Below, piece after piece: positions 52,410 through 60,798 of a DNA stretch of 64,000 nucleotides (the stretch's first letter is position 1; each line of letters begins with the position of its first letter). The DNA lies in assembly GCF_002531575.1 (NCBI RefSeq), contig NZ_NWTI01000027.1, positions 36,874 through 100,873 on the forward strand, given 5' to 3'. This stretch comes from Bradyrhizobium sp. Y36. GTDB taxonomy: Bacteria; Pseudomonadota; Alphaproteobacteria; Rhizobiales; Xanthobacteraceae. Under the pieces are notes generated by a model. The model saw nothing but the letters and a program-made list of their open reading frames with translations, ran no database searches and was not told the origin of the DNA. The position numbers and the translations under genes are program-made.

Positions 52410-52542
52410 GAACACTGGCTCCGGAGAAGACGATCCGGAGGTCGTATCATGGCGAGGCACGGCGGACATCCAGCGTTTGTGCCGGGACATTACGCGACAA
52501 TCGGGACGTTGGCCGGACTTTCGTCCGCGCAGCTCCGCACTG

Positions 52543-52980
52543 CTATGCGCCGACCTCGGCAAGCCCTCGCATGAAGTTCGGCGTCGACCAGGTCGCAACG
52601 CCAGTTCCCGCGAAGTCGCGGTCCGTCGTCCAAATATCGGCCTCGACACTCCGGGCAAGCGCCAGCACATGCGCATCGCGCACCGAGCCGTTGCGGCTCG
52701 GCACCGCATCGCGAAGCGCCTCCTCGCATTGGGCAAGACCAGGCTCCAGCGCGGCGACAGGAACGATCGTCAGCACCTGCGCGAGATCGTCGAGGACGCC
52801 GAGCAGCTCCGGCCGCTTCAATCCAAGTTCGATGCGACGCCGCGCCTCCTCCACCACGCGATCGGTCGTGACCAGGATCGCACGCGCGGCGGCCTGCAGC
52901 ATCGCGCCTGAGCTTCGACCTCGCACCGCGGCGACCAGAATGGCCGCGTCGACGACGATCGTCGTCGACGGCGGTCTCAT
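52543..52980 (-). CDS. PIN domain toxin (VapC-like)
   Basis: 145 residues from ATG 52980, overlapping the antitoxin stop as ATGA. PIN fold with first acidic residue in TIVVDAAILV (Asp 11), Glu in VVEEARRR, Asp in VRDAHVLALA and Asp in WTTDRDF. These four acids form the Mg-dependent RNase site of VapC toxins. The target RNA is unknown. Confidence 0.85.
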   Translation of the reverse strand: MRPPSTTIVVDAAILVAAVRGRSSGAMLQAAARAILVTTDRVVEEARRRIELGLKRPELLGVLDDLAQVLTIVPVAALEPGLAQCEEALRDAVPSRNGSVRDAHVLALARSVEADIWTTDRDFAGTGVATWSTPNFMRGLAEVGA

Positions 52981-53282
52981 GGCTTCGACCTGCGGGACTT
53001 GGAAGTCTTGCCCGTCAGGGCGTTCACGGCCGCGACCGACCAATCGACCGGATCGACATCACTGAATCCGGCCAACGCCGCGTCGTCCGCGCGCGCATCC
53101 CGGCCCTTCGCCAGCGCTTCCGCCCGCTTCAACACGGCAGCCAAGCGATCCGGATCAGCCGACTTGAGCGGAATAAGCAGCCCCACCGTCCGCTCGCCCG
53201 ACTTCACAGCCGTCGGCCCCGGCAGCGCGCCGATGGCCTCGCCGGAAATCTTCTGGAGATCGCGGATGCTGATGTGGGTCAT
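52977..53282 (-). CDS. Antitoxin of the PIN toxin, Phd/YefM-like
   Basis: 101 residues from ATG 53282. It begins MTHISIRDLQKISGEAI and continues KSGERTVGLLIPLKSA, a Phd-type DNA-binding arrangement; the C-terminal part is charged and would wrap the toxin. It is first in the pair, overlapping the toxin by four bases, and its start is only a few bases from the predicted transcription start. Confidence 0.78.
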   Translation of the reverse strand: MTHISIRDLQKISGEAIGALPGPTAVKSGERTVGLLIPLKSADPDRLAAVLKRAEALAKGRDARADDAALAGFSDVDPVDWSVAAVNALTGKTSKSRRSKP

Positions 53283-53285
53283 AGG

Positions 53286-53316
53286 GTTACATACAGATAT
53301 ATGTAACAAATTTCAA
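53286..53316 (-). promoter_or_regulatory. Promoter and palindromic operator of the toxin-antitoxin pair
   Basis: On the minus strand: TTGAAA (-35, 53316-53311), 17-base spacer, TATGTA (-10, 53293-53288), and ATG only six bases later, so the mRNA is probably leaderless. GTTACATA-CAGATA-TATGTAAC (53286-53307) is a perfect 8-bp inverted repeat covering the -10 box and most of the spacer, the expected position for an antitoxin operator. Confidence 0.72.
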
Positions 53317-53367
53317 GGTTCACTGCTGCGAGGTGGCAAGTGGGTTGAGTGCACTGTCACGGTGACA

Positions 53368-53406
53368 TGAGATGAGTAGCGAAACTTGAGACGAGTAGCG
53401 AAACTT
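53368..53406 (+). repeat. Two tandem 19-bp direct repeats and a palindrome
   Basis: TGAGATGAGTAGCGAAACTT and TGAGACGAGTAGCGAAACTT are adjacent with period 19. A TGTCAC-G-GTGACA palindrome lies just before at 53355-53367. Both sit in the gap before the AT-rich orphan gene and look like regulator-binding sites. Confidence 0.6.
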
Positions 53407-53458
53407 CCGATAACGACTATCTCTTTAGCTACATCAGCAAGCAACCAGGAAAGCCGGC

Positions 53459-55363
53459 ATGCGCCGCAGCAGAGGCGTCTTCAACACCGATCAGGTCAAT
53501 CGAGATCGAATGATTTGCCCGGCTGGCGAATTAATGCGGGCCGAAGAGAGGCACCAAAGAGCCTGTCTAGGGCGCGGTACAGGACCCGGTATGCCCTCGA
53601 ACATCCAGCACGACATGCACCGGCTCTTCGGATGGACATGTCCGCTAGGAATGTACCTAGATGGAAGTATGGTCAGGGTGCTTGGCGCAATCGATGAGCC
53701 AGACTCTGAAGCGGAAAAGGACGATCTCAGGTCACGCGGACAGGACTATTGGGATGCATTTCATGACGAGCACACCGAACCGGTCCGGGAGGACCTAAGA
53801 AAACGTCTTGGAGCGGTGGACCTCTCCCAGGCGCGGTTCATTCGATTGGAGGCGGCTGCCGCCCACCGTCTCGGCCTAGCTGCTGAACTATACCCGGAAC
53901 TGTTTACGCCATCTCGTAATCACGTCGACAAAGATGGGCTAGTAGATTATCGCGAACTATCAAAGCGGATGAAGCAAATTCAACCCGGGGTGTTTCACGA
54001 TTCCACGCGCAATTTACTTTTGTTTGCCCATCGCTTTTTTCGCCGCAGTCTCTCGCATCGCAATTCCTTGAATACTCATTTTCTCCGCGCCTTTGATTCA
54101 GTCGCCCTAGACGGCAAAGAGCTTCAAGTTAGGCTAAAGCTGGATCCGGACCTTGTAGGGTATCCAGAGAGCGCCAAGCATATCATCGAGCTCGAGCACT
54201 GGAGGGGACCTTTATTCAACGACGACATTTCTTCGATTCCCAGCGGGGTAGCTGAGCACAAAGCGAATGAACGGACCCGTTTTTATGAAGGGGTCGACCG
54301 AACGCAGGTTTGGTGGAAGTCCCCTGAGGTTAGACAACTTGAGGACGATTCGATCGCGACCTACCGGACCTTCGAAGTTGAAGAGCTGATCGAAAATCCG
54401 TCAGGAGGATTATCAGAACATCAGTTTGGCTGCCGCTACGCTCACGCCGAGTACTCGAAGGAAAAAGAGGCCGTCACCCATTTTGACGGGGCAATCCGAA
54501 GCTACCTTGGGGATGTTTACCTTGATCGCATTGAAGCTTCTATTGATCGTGCTGGCAAGCACGCGGAATACACGAAACTATTTCGCTTCGACGGAGAGCT
54601 AATGATCCGCGCTTGGAAGCGCCTACTCGGCGACTTCTTCCGCGGTAACCCGCTCATCCCAGAGTATCTCGGAGCTCTTCCATCCACGAACGAAATGTTA
54701 GAGGCTCCACTTGAAGCTGAAGCACCGCACATAGAACTAGCTGCCCTGATCAGCCTCACCCAAGGTTCAATCGCTGGCCCCGTAAACCTTGCGGTCGATC
54801 ACTATCAACAAATCGGCGACCAAGTCCTACCGTATCTAGAGATTGGTAGAGGCGACGTCGCACAGTATCTCCGGAGCCGATTTGATCCTAAAGGAATAAT
54901 ACTGGCCAGCTTCGGTGACAAAGTTTTAAATGTACCCAGGATTGTTTTTGCCGAGACTGACTCACTAAGAACCAGTTTTGAGTCGGAGATTGCCGCTCTA
55001 GGGGGCGCTTTGTCGCGGGACATTGCAGACGATCATTTTGAGCAACTATCAATCTCATTTGCTTGGGAGAACGATGGGATCGTTACGGCCCTTTCGATAG
55101 CAGGAGAGGCCAAGAACGTCGTTCGTTTGCTCAATCAGCTCGGTCAAACGATTGACCCGACGCGCCCTCCCTCAGAATGGATCGAAGCTCTATCAGCACG
55201 TATCAAAGATATTTCATGTCCCAGCTCCACGGGCGTGTCTTGGAGCGGCGTGGACCAAGGCCTTCTCTTGATCATGCGGGACGAATGGGTCCGGGTCGAG
55301 ATGGACATACCAACAACACTTGGAGACACGCTTGGACTAACGTCTGAGCCAGGCGAAACTTGA
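53459..55363 (+). CDS. AT-rich orphan protein of unknown function, 634 residues
   Basis: No domain recognised. Soluble. The start ATG 53459 has AGGAA nine bases upstream; alternative starts at 53513 or later remain possible. Base composition and codon choice are unlike the flanking GC-rich genes, with frequent A/T third positions, so it was probably acquired horizontally together with or near the PIN system. A stretch near residues 165-215 (NHVDKDGLVDYREL...RNLLLFAHRFFRR) is the most patterned part. No partner gene is adjacent in the same operon. Confidence 0.72.
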   Translation: MRRSRGVFNTDQVNRDRMICPAGELMRAEERHQRACLGRGTGPGMPSNIQHDMHRLFGWTCPLGMYLDGSMVRVLGAIDEPDSEAEKDDLRSRGQDYWDAFHDEHTEPVREDLRKRLGAVDLSQARFIRLEAAAAHRLGLAAELYPELFTPSRNHVDKDGLVDYRELSKRMKQIQPGVFHDSTRNLLLFAHRFFRRSLSHRNSLNTHFLRAFDSVALDGKELQVRLKLDPDLVGYPESAKHIIELEHWRGPLFNDDISSIPSGVAEHKANERTRFYEGVDRTQVWWKSPEVRQLEDDSIATYRTFEVEELIENPSGGLSEHQFGCRYAHAEYSKEKEAVTHFDGAIRSYLGDVYLDRIEASIDRAGKHAEYTKLFRFDGELMIRAWKRLLGDFFRGNPLIPEYLGALPSTNEMLEAPLEAEAPHIELAALISLTQGSIAGPVNLAVDHYQQIGDQVLPYLEIGRGDVAQYLRSRFDPKGIILASFGDKVLNVPRIVFAETDSLRTSFESEIAALGGALSRDIADDHFEQLSISFAWENDGIVTALSIAGEAKNVVRLLNQLGQTIDPTRPPSEWIEALSARIKDISCPSSTGVSWSGVDQGLLLIMRDEWVRVEMDIPTTLGDTLGLTSEPGET

Positions 55364-55404
55364 ACGCCGCGCCGCAACTGCTCGGAGCGCCGCTACCTCG
55401 GCCC

Positions 55405-57003
55405 CTACTCCCACTCAATCGTCCCAGGCGGCTTGCTCGTCACGTCATAAACCACCCTATTCACGCCCTTCACCTCGTTGATGATGCGCGTCGCCGTCTC
55501 GCCCAGAAACTTCATATCGAACTGGTAGAAGTCTGCGGTCATGCCGTCGGTCGATGTCACGGCGCGGAGGCCGACGACGTAATCATACGTGCGGCCGTCG
55601 CCCATGACGCCCACGGTCTTCACCGGGAGCAGCACCGCGAACGCCTGCCAGATCTCGTCGTAGAGGCCGTGCTTTCTGATCTGGTCGATGTAGACAGCGT
55701 CCGCCTTGCGCAGGATGTCGAGTTTTTCGCGCGTGATCTCGCCGGGGCAGCGGATGGCAAGGCCCGGGCCCGGGAACGGGTGGCGGCCGACGAAGATCTC
55801 GGGCAGGCCGAGCTCGTAGCCGAGCTTGCGCACCTCGTCCTTGAACAGCTCGCGCAGGGGCTCGACGAGCTTCATGTTCATGCGCTCAGGCAGGCCGCCG
55901 ACATTATGGTGCGACTTGATCGTGACCGAAGGGCCGCCGGTGAAGGAGACGCTCTCGATCACGTCGGGATAGAGCGTGCCCTGCGCCAGGAAGTCGGCGC
56001 CGCCGATCTTCTTGGCCTCGGCCTCGAACACCTCGATGAAGAGACGGCCGATGGTCTTGCGCTTCACTTCGGGGTCGGTGACGCCTTCGAGCTCGCCGAG
56101 GAATTGCTTGGAGGCATCCACGTGCACGAGCGGAATGTTGTAGTGGTGGCGGAACAGGTCGACCACCGTCTTGGCCTCATCCAGGCGCAGCATGCCGTGA
56201 TCGACGAACACGCAGGTGAGCTGATCGCCGATGGCCTCGTGGATCAGCACCGCCGCGACCGCGGAATCGACACCGCCGGAGAGGCCGCACAGCACCTTGC
56301 CCTTGCCGACCTGGGCGCGGATCTTGGCGATCTCCTCCTCGCGGAAGGCACGCATGGTCCAGTCGCCGGAAAGGCCGGCGATCTTGCGGACGAAGTTGCG
56401 GATCAGTTTGGCGCCGTCGGGCGTGTGCACCACTTCGGGGTGGAACATCAGGCCGTAATATTTGCGCTTCTCGTCCTGGATGATCGCGAACGGCGCGTTC
56501 GGCGAGGTGCCGGCGACCGAGAAGCCAGGCGGCATCTTGGTGATGCGGTCGCCATGGCTCATCCAGACCTGGTTCCGGCTGCCTGACGACCAGACGTCCG
56601 CGAACAGCTGGCTCTGCGCTTTCACCTCGACATCGGCGCGGCCGAACTCGCGGTGATGGCCGCCCTCGACCTCGCCCCCTAACTGGGCGGCCATGGTCAT
56701 CTGGCCGTAGCAGATGCCCATCACGGGCACGCCGGAATCGAAGATCAATTGCGGGGCGCGGGGCGAGCCGGCTTCGTGCACCGACTCCGGCCCGCCGGAG
56801 AGGATCACCGCTTTCGGCTTCATCTCCTTGAAGGCCTCTTCGGCCTTGTTGAACGGGACGATCTCGCAATAGACGCCGTCCTCGCGCACGCGGCGCGCGA
56901 TCAGCTGCGTCACCTGGCTGCCGAAGTCGACGATGAGAATCTTGTCGTGCGCCGAGGCCACCGAGGGCGTCGACGCGGAGCGGTCGTTCTGTGCTGCTGT
57001 CAT
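55405..57003 (-). CDS. guaA: GMP synthase (glutamine-hydrolysing)
   Basis: 532 residues from ATG 57003. The glutaminase domain has GICYGQM with catalytic Cys and MFHPEV as the His/Glu pair. The ATP-pyrophosphatase domain has the P-loop SGGVDSAV near 245. The C-terminal dimerisation domain ends in RVVYDVTSKPPGTIEWE. Converts XMP to GMP in the cytosol. The frame continues 50 residues upstream to other Met codons, one at 57075, so the start is uncertain by some residues. Confidence 0.95.
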   Translation of the reverse strand: MTAAQNDRSASTPSVASAHDKILIVDFGSQVTQLIARRVREDGVYCEIVPFNKAEEAFKEMKPKAVILSGGPESVHEAGSPRAPQLIFDSGVPVMGICYGQMTMAAQLGGEVEGGHHREFGRADVEVKAQSQLFADVWSSGSRNQVWMSHGDRITKMPPGFSVAGTSPNAPFAIIQDEKRKYYGLMFHPEVVHTPDGAKLIRNFVRKIAGLSGDWTMRAFREEEIAKIRAQVGKGKVLCGLSGGVDSAVAAVLIHEAIGDQLTCVFVDHGMLRLDEAKTVVDLFRHHYNIPLVHVDASKQFLGELEGVTDPEVKRKTIGRLFIEVFEAEAKKIGGADFLAQGTLYPDVIESVSFTGGPSVTIKSHHNVGGLPERMNMKLVEPLRELFKDEVRKLGYELGLPEIFVGRHPFPGPGLAIRCPGEITREKLDILRKADAVYIDQIRKHGLYDEIWQAFAVLLPVKTVGVMGDGRTYDYVVGLRAVTSTDGMTADFYQFDMKFLGETATRIINEVKGVNRVVYDVTSKPPGTIEWE

Positions 57004-57087
57004 GGCCAGCAAATACGCTGGCAGCGCTCGCGCCGCAACCGCGCTCGCCGCGCGCCCACATGCTTCTTTGGGCATGGACAAATCCAT

Positions 57088-57110
57088 ATAGGTCAGTAAT
57101 ATTGACCTAT
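57088..57110. promoter_or_regulatory. Inverted repeat in the guaA / NTF2-like divergent region
   Basis: ATAGGTCA-GTAATAT-TGACCTAT, perfect 8-bp arms, in an AT-rich patch between the two divergent starts. Looks like an operator for a dimeric regulator; which gene it serves is open. Confidence 0.5.
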
Positions 57111-57151
57111 TATGCCCCACCCTCAACCGGGGGCCGATCAGGGAGAACGCC

Positions 57152-57523
57152 ATGCCACAGCATCATCAGCCATCCACGCTGGCCGCGCTCGGCCGGACCT
57201 GGGTCGAGGCCTGGAACGCGCGCGACCTCGCGCGCGTGCTCGCGCTCTACGACGAGGCCGTCGTGATGACCTCGGACCGCATCCCCGCGCTGGGCTTCGA
57301 CGCCAGCGGCACGGTGCGCGGCAAGGACGCCCTGCGGGCCTATTGGGGCAAGGCGCTTGGGCTGCTGCCGGAGCTGCATTTCACGCTGATCGATCTGTTC
57401 GTCAGCCCCGACAGCGTCGTGGTGTTCTACGCCAACGAGCGAGGCAAGAAGATCTGCGAATATCTGCGGGTGAACGCATCAGGGCTGATCGTGCAGGGTT
57501 CGGCGAACCATTTGGTGCAGTGA
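57152..57523 (+). CDS. SnoaL/NTF2-like protein
   Basis: 123 residues. NTF2-like fold: LAALGRTWVEAWNARDLARVLALYDEAVVMTSDRIP, GKDALRAYWGKALGLLPELHFTLIDLF, then SVVVFYANERGKKICEYLRVN. Small ligand-binding or enzyme domain of unknown substrate. It is divergent from guaA with an inverted repeat between them. Confidence 0.82.
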   Translation: MPQHHQPSTLAALGRTWVEAWNARDLARVLALYDEAVVMTSDRIPALGFDASGTVRGKDALRAYWGKALGLLPELHFTLIDLFVSPDSVVVFYANERGKKICEYLRVNASGLIVQGSANHLVQ

Positions 57524-57544
57524 ATGGTGCCCCTCACCCACCGC

Positions 57545-57647
57545 TGTCATTCCCCGCGAAGGCGGGGAATCCAGTACGCCGCGGCTTCTCGGTTCAACCA
57601 TTACGGCCTCTGGAATACTGGATCGCCCGCCTGCGCGGGCGATGACA
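57545..57647. repeat. Mosaic palindromic intergenic repeat
   Basis: Outer TGTCAT / ATGACA, then CCCCGC-GAAG-GCGGGG hairpin, ATCCAGTA / TACTGGAT arms and a CGCCCGC-CT-GCGGGCG hairpin. Complete version of the element partly seen at 12003. Confidence 0.7.
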
Positions 57648-57677
57648 CTGCGTGTGGGGCGCGAGCATGCCCCACGT

Positions 57678-57796
57678 CGTCATTGCGGGGAGCTCAGCGA
57701 CAAAATTGCGTAGCAATTTTGCGCAGATGCGACGAAGCAATCCAGTAGCTCTGCGCGGATACATTCCCGGATTGCTTCGCTGCGCTCGCAATGACG
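57678..57796. repeat. Mosaic palindromic intergenic repeat (CGTCATTGCG ends)
   Basis: CGTCATTGCG and CGCAATGACG ends enclose a CAAAATTGC-GTA-GCAATTTTG hairpin and a GAAGCAATCC / GGATTGCTTC pair. A second element placed in tandem with 57545. The 348-base gap between the NTF2-like and cupin genes holds little else. Confidence 0.7.
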
Positions 57797-57871
57797 GAGT
57801 ATGCTGCCTATGGGTACGCAGCGCAGCACCGCGCCGAAGCCGCAGCACTGACTGAGTCCAAGGATCTCCCC

Positions 57872-58204
57872 ATGAAGCTCCCCACCTCCCCGTTTACCGT
57901 CACCGACTGGAGCAAGGTCGAGCCGACCACGCATGCCGGCGAGACCGGCCAGGCCACATGGCGCACGCTCAATATCGGCGAGCTCAGGGTTCGGATGGTG
58001 GAATATTCGCCGGGCTATTTGGCCGATCATTGGTGCGACCGCGGCCACGTGCTCTACGTGCTGAAGGGCGAGCTCGACAGCGAGCTGCGTGACGGGCGCA
58101 CCTTCAAGCTGACGGCGGGGATGAGCTACCAGGTCTCGGATTTCGGCGACGCCGCGCACCGGTCCTCGACGGCGACAGGGGCGACCCTCTTCATCGTCGA
58201 CTGA
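57872..58204 (+). CDS. DHCW-motif cupin fold protein
   Basis: 110 residues from ATG 57872. Small cupin with YLADHWCDRGHVLYVLKGELDSEL, the DHxC motif variant DHWCDRGH, and SYQVSDFGDAAHRSSTATGATLFIVD. Probably a metal-binding barrel of unknown reaction. The frame upstream runs through the repeat and is not coding. Confidence 0.85.
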   Translation: MKLPTSPFTVTDWSKVEPTTHAGETGQATWRTLNIGELRVRMVEYSPGYLADHWCDRGHVLYVLKGELDSELRDGRTFKLTAGMSYQVSDFGDAAHRSSTATGATLFIVD

Positions 58205-58275
58205 GGTGTGCCCGACGGTTAATTTGCACCGCAAAATAGCAAAGTTGCGCGACGTTTCGGGCCACGGGTGGTGCC

Positions 58276-58469
58276 TTGAAGTGGCCCCAAATTCTCGCTA
58301 TATTGTGATCATCGATACTTGGCCGAACGACTGGGCCGCTTCGCTTCGTTGCTGACGGGCGCGCACGCTTCAGATGAATTCTCCAAACATCGACTCATCA
58401 GGATCACGGGCGCAGGGATGCGTCATGGTCCACGTGCGTACTCTCTCTAACTAACTAAAGGAAATTCCC
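58276..58469 (+). promoter_or_regulatory. cspA promoter and long 5' leader
   Basis: TTGAAG, 17 bases, TATATT (58299-58304) predicts a start near 58311 and a leader of about 158 bases. Long structured leaders are typical of cold-shock genes and respond to temperature. The leader ends in AAAGGAAA before the start codon. Confidence 0.6.
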
Positions 58470-58679
58470 ATGGCTATGGGCACCGTGAAGTGGTTCAACA
58501 CCCAAAAGGGTTATGGTTTCATCCAGCCGGATGACGGCCAGAAGGACGTGTTCGTTCACATCAGCGCCGTCGAGCGCGCTGGCCTCTCCTCCCTCAACGA
58601 GGGTCAGAAGGTCTCGTTCGACATCGTCGCCGACCGCCGCAGCGGCAAGTCGTCGGCTGACAATCTCCGCGTCGGCTAA
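58470..58679 (+). CDS. cspA: Cold shock protein
   Basis: 69 residues, single cold shock domain. RNP1 is KGYGFI and RNP2 is VFVHIS; start MAMGTVKWFN. Single-stranded RNA/DNA chaperone. Preceded by a long leader with AAAGGAAA as ribosome binding site and followed by a strong terminator, so it is monocistronic. Confidence 0.95.
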   Translation: MAMGTVKWFNTQKGYGFIQPDDGQKDVFVHISAVERAGLSSLNEGQKVSFDIVADRRSGKSSADNLRVG

Positions 58680-58733
58680 GGCCAACGCACCGTTCTGACC
58701 ACGGACGTACCGGCAGAACGTCAAGTTCTAAAA

Positions 58734-58766
58734 CCCCGCGACCGGGATCCGGTCTGCGGGGTTTTT
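58734..58766 (+). terminator. Rho-independent terminator of cspA
   Basis: CCCCGC / GCGGGG outer stem with inner ACCGG-GAT-CCGGT, then TTTTT. Confidence 0.9.
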
Positions 58767-58776
58767 GTTTGCCCCG

Positions 58777-58877
58777 GTCATTCCGGGGCGCCCGCAGGGC
58801 GAGCCCGGAATCCATCAGGCCACGCAGACTGTTGCCCGATGGATTCCGGGTTCTCGCTTCGCGAGCCCCGGAATGAC
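58777..58877. repeat. Mosaic palindromic intergenic repeat (GTCATTCCGGGG ends)
   Basis: GTCATTCCGGGGC and GCCCCGGAATGAC are perfect outer complements. Inner hairpins are CGCCC-GCA-GGGCG and GGATTCCGGG-type arms. It separates cspA and the convergent methyltransferase gene. Confidence 0.7.
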
Positions 58878-58885
58878 GGCGTTGA

Positions 58886-60187
58886 TCAGGCCGTCTTCCT
58901 CAACACCGAGACGAAGAAGCCATCCGTCCCGGTCCGGCGCGGCGTCATCAGCCAGCCCTCCGCGGACTGCAGCGCGGCCTCGCCAAAGGCCTCCGCCTTG
59001 TCCCAGAGCACGCTCGCGGTCTGCTCGGGCGGGACGACCGCGAATTCGGGATGACGGCTAACGAACGCCCCGACCTGCTCGCCGTTCTCTTCCGCGAGCA
59101 CCGAGCAGGTGATGTAGGCGATGCGGCCACCCGCCTTCACCAGCGGCACCGCGCGCTCCAGCACCTCGGCCTGGTCGCGCAGGCGGATCTCCAGCGCGCC
59201 GGGGCGCATGCGCCATTTGGCGTCGGGGTTGCGGCGCCAGGTTCCGGTTCCCGTGCAGGGCGCGTCGATCACGACGAGATCGGCGCTGCCGCGGATATCG
59301 GCGAGCGGATCGGCCTCGCCCTTGGGCGTGCGGACATCCGCGTTGTGGACACCGGCGCGCGACAGGCGTTCATGAATGGGAGCAAGTTGCCGCTTGTCGC
59401 GGTCGGTCGCGATCAGCCGACCCTTGCCCTGCATCAGGGCGGCCAGCGCCAACGTCTTGCCGCCGGCACCGGCGCAGAGATCGATCACCTGCTCGCCGGG
59501 TTTTGCCGCGGTGAACTGGGCCGCCAGTTGCGATCCCTCGTCCTGCACTTCAACGGCGCCCTTGATGAAATCCTCCTCGGCCTGGATGCCGGGGTTGCGC
59601 GCGTCGGCCGAAAGCGCGATGCGCAAGCCGGTTGCGGACCACGGCGTCGGTGTCGCATGAAGATGAGCAAGCGACTGCATGAGCTTGTCGCGATTGGATT
59701 TTAGCGTGTTGACGCGCAGGTCGAGCGGGGCCCGGCTCGCCATCGCGGCGGCCTCCGCCGCGCGGTCCTCGCCGAACACCTTGGCCAGATGCGGATCCAG
59801 CCATTCGGGATAGTCACCGGCGATCGCGGCCGGCGCATCCGTGAGCGACCGCGAGGCGAGCGCGCTCTGCTCGGCCTCCGTCAGCGGTGCCGGCGCGAAG
59901 CGGCTGCCGTCGAACAGGGCTCCCATCGTCGCCTCGTCCATGTCGCGCTCGAGCCTGAGCATGCCGATCAGCCGGGCGCGCGCGGTATCGGCGTCCATCA
60001 ACCAGGCGCTCGAGGCGTAGCGGCGCAGCACGTCCCAGACCAGGCCGGCGATGGCAGCGCGGTCGCCGGAGCCGGCGAAGCGGTGTGCGGTGCCCCATTC
60101 CTTCAGCGCTTTCGCCGCGGGCACGCGGTCCTTCTCGATGGTGTCGATCAGTTCGATGGCTGCGGACAGCCGGGCAGCGGGGGTCAT
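58886..60187 (-). CDS. RsmB/NOP2-family RNA m5C methyltransferase
   Basis: 433 residues. N-terminal NusB-like region, then a Rossmann methyltransferase with SAM motif DLCAGAGGKTLALAALM near 240, VIDAPCTGTGTWRRNPD (motif IV Pro-Cys) near 315, and AYITCSVLAEENGEQVGAF (motif VI Thr-Cys) near 370. The two Cys are the catalytic pair of RNA cytosine-C5 methyltransferases. Substrate is probably rRNA; orthology to rsmB itself is not certain. Confidence 0.88.
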   Translation of the reverse strand: MTPAARLSAAIELIDTIEKDRVPAAKALKEWGTAHRFAGSGDRAAIAGLVWDVLRRYASSAWLMDADTARARLIGMLRLERDMDEATMGALFDGSRFAPAPLTEAEQSALASRSLTDAPAAIAGDYPEWLDPHLAKVFGEDRAAEAAAMASRAPLDLRVNTLKSNRDKLMQSLAHLHATPTPWSATGLRIALSADARNPGIQAEEDFIKGAVEVQDEGSQLAAQFTAAKPGEQVIDLCAGAGGKTLALAALMQGKGRLIATDRDKRQLAPIHERLSRAGVHNADVRTPKGEADPLADIRGSADLVVIDAPCTGTGTWRRNPDAKWRMRPGALEIRLRDQAEVLERAVPLVKAGGRIAYITCSVLAEENGEQVGAFVSRHPEFAVVPPEQTASVLWDKAEAFGEAALQSAEGWLMTPRRTGTDGFFVSVLRKTA

Positions 60188-60221
60188 TTGAATCTTTCAG
60201 GTCAGAAATTGCGCGCAAGCG

Positions 60222-60644
60222 TCAGATCAGCAACAGCATCTTCAGCGCGAAGTAGATCCACATCGCCAGCAGCACGAGGCAGCCGGCGAGCCAGACCGAG
60301 GAGCGGCGGCCGAGATCGTTCGAGGAGACGAACACGCCGGCATGGGCGAACCGCGTCACCACGAACACCCAGGACATCAGCACGATGAAGAGATCGGCAT
60401 GGCGGAGCGGGAGCGCCAGCGCGATCAGGACGTAGAACAGCACCGGCAACTCGAACTGGTTGCGGTAGCAATTGGCGATTTGCGTGGCGCCCTTGGGCCA
60501 GTTCGGCTCGCCCAGCGCGATGTCGCGAATCTTGGTCTCGCCCGCAACCAGCGTGCGGCGGCGCGCCAGCACCATGCCGATTAGCAGCGCGAAGGTGAGT
60601 CCCACCTGCACGAACACCGGCAGCAGAACCATCTGGATAGACAT
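60222..60644 (-). CDS. MAPEG family membrane protein
   Basis: 140 residues from ATG 60644, SD GGGAAAG. Four transmembrane helices; NCYRNQFELPVLFYVLIALAL is the MAPEG hallmark (glutathione/eicosanoid membrane enzyme fold). Bacterial members are mostly of unknown substrate. It follows the methyltransferase gene by 34 bases in the same direction. Confidence 0.85.
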   Translation of the reverse strand: MSIQMVLLPVFVQVGLTFALLIGMVLARRRTLVAGETKIRDIALGEPNWPKGATQIANCYRNQFELPVLFYVLIALALPLRHADLFIVLMSWVFVVTRFAHAGVFVSSNDLGRRSSVWLAGCLVLLAMWIYFALKMLLLI

Positions 60645-60798
60645 CGGAACTTTCCCGTCAGGCGGCACGCCGCGGACCGTCATTAGCCGCGTCTGCTGGT
60701 CCTGACAATCAACGAGTTGAACCGGCGTTCCCGCTTCCGCGACCAACTGCCGATAGTTAAAGCGATTTTGCCCTCTCGGGCCGCACGGCGAGCCAGCC

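Noticed and set aside
51129..52574. 481-codon plus-strand frame over the serine hydrolase
   Set aside because: Antisense shadow; the minus frame carries SVTK and other hydrolase motifs.
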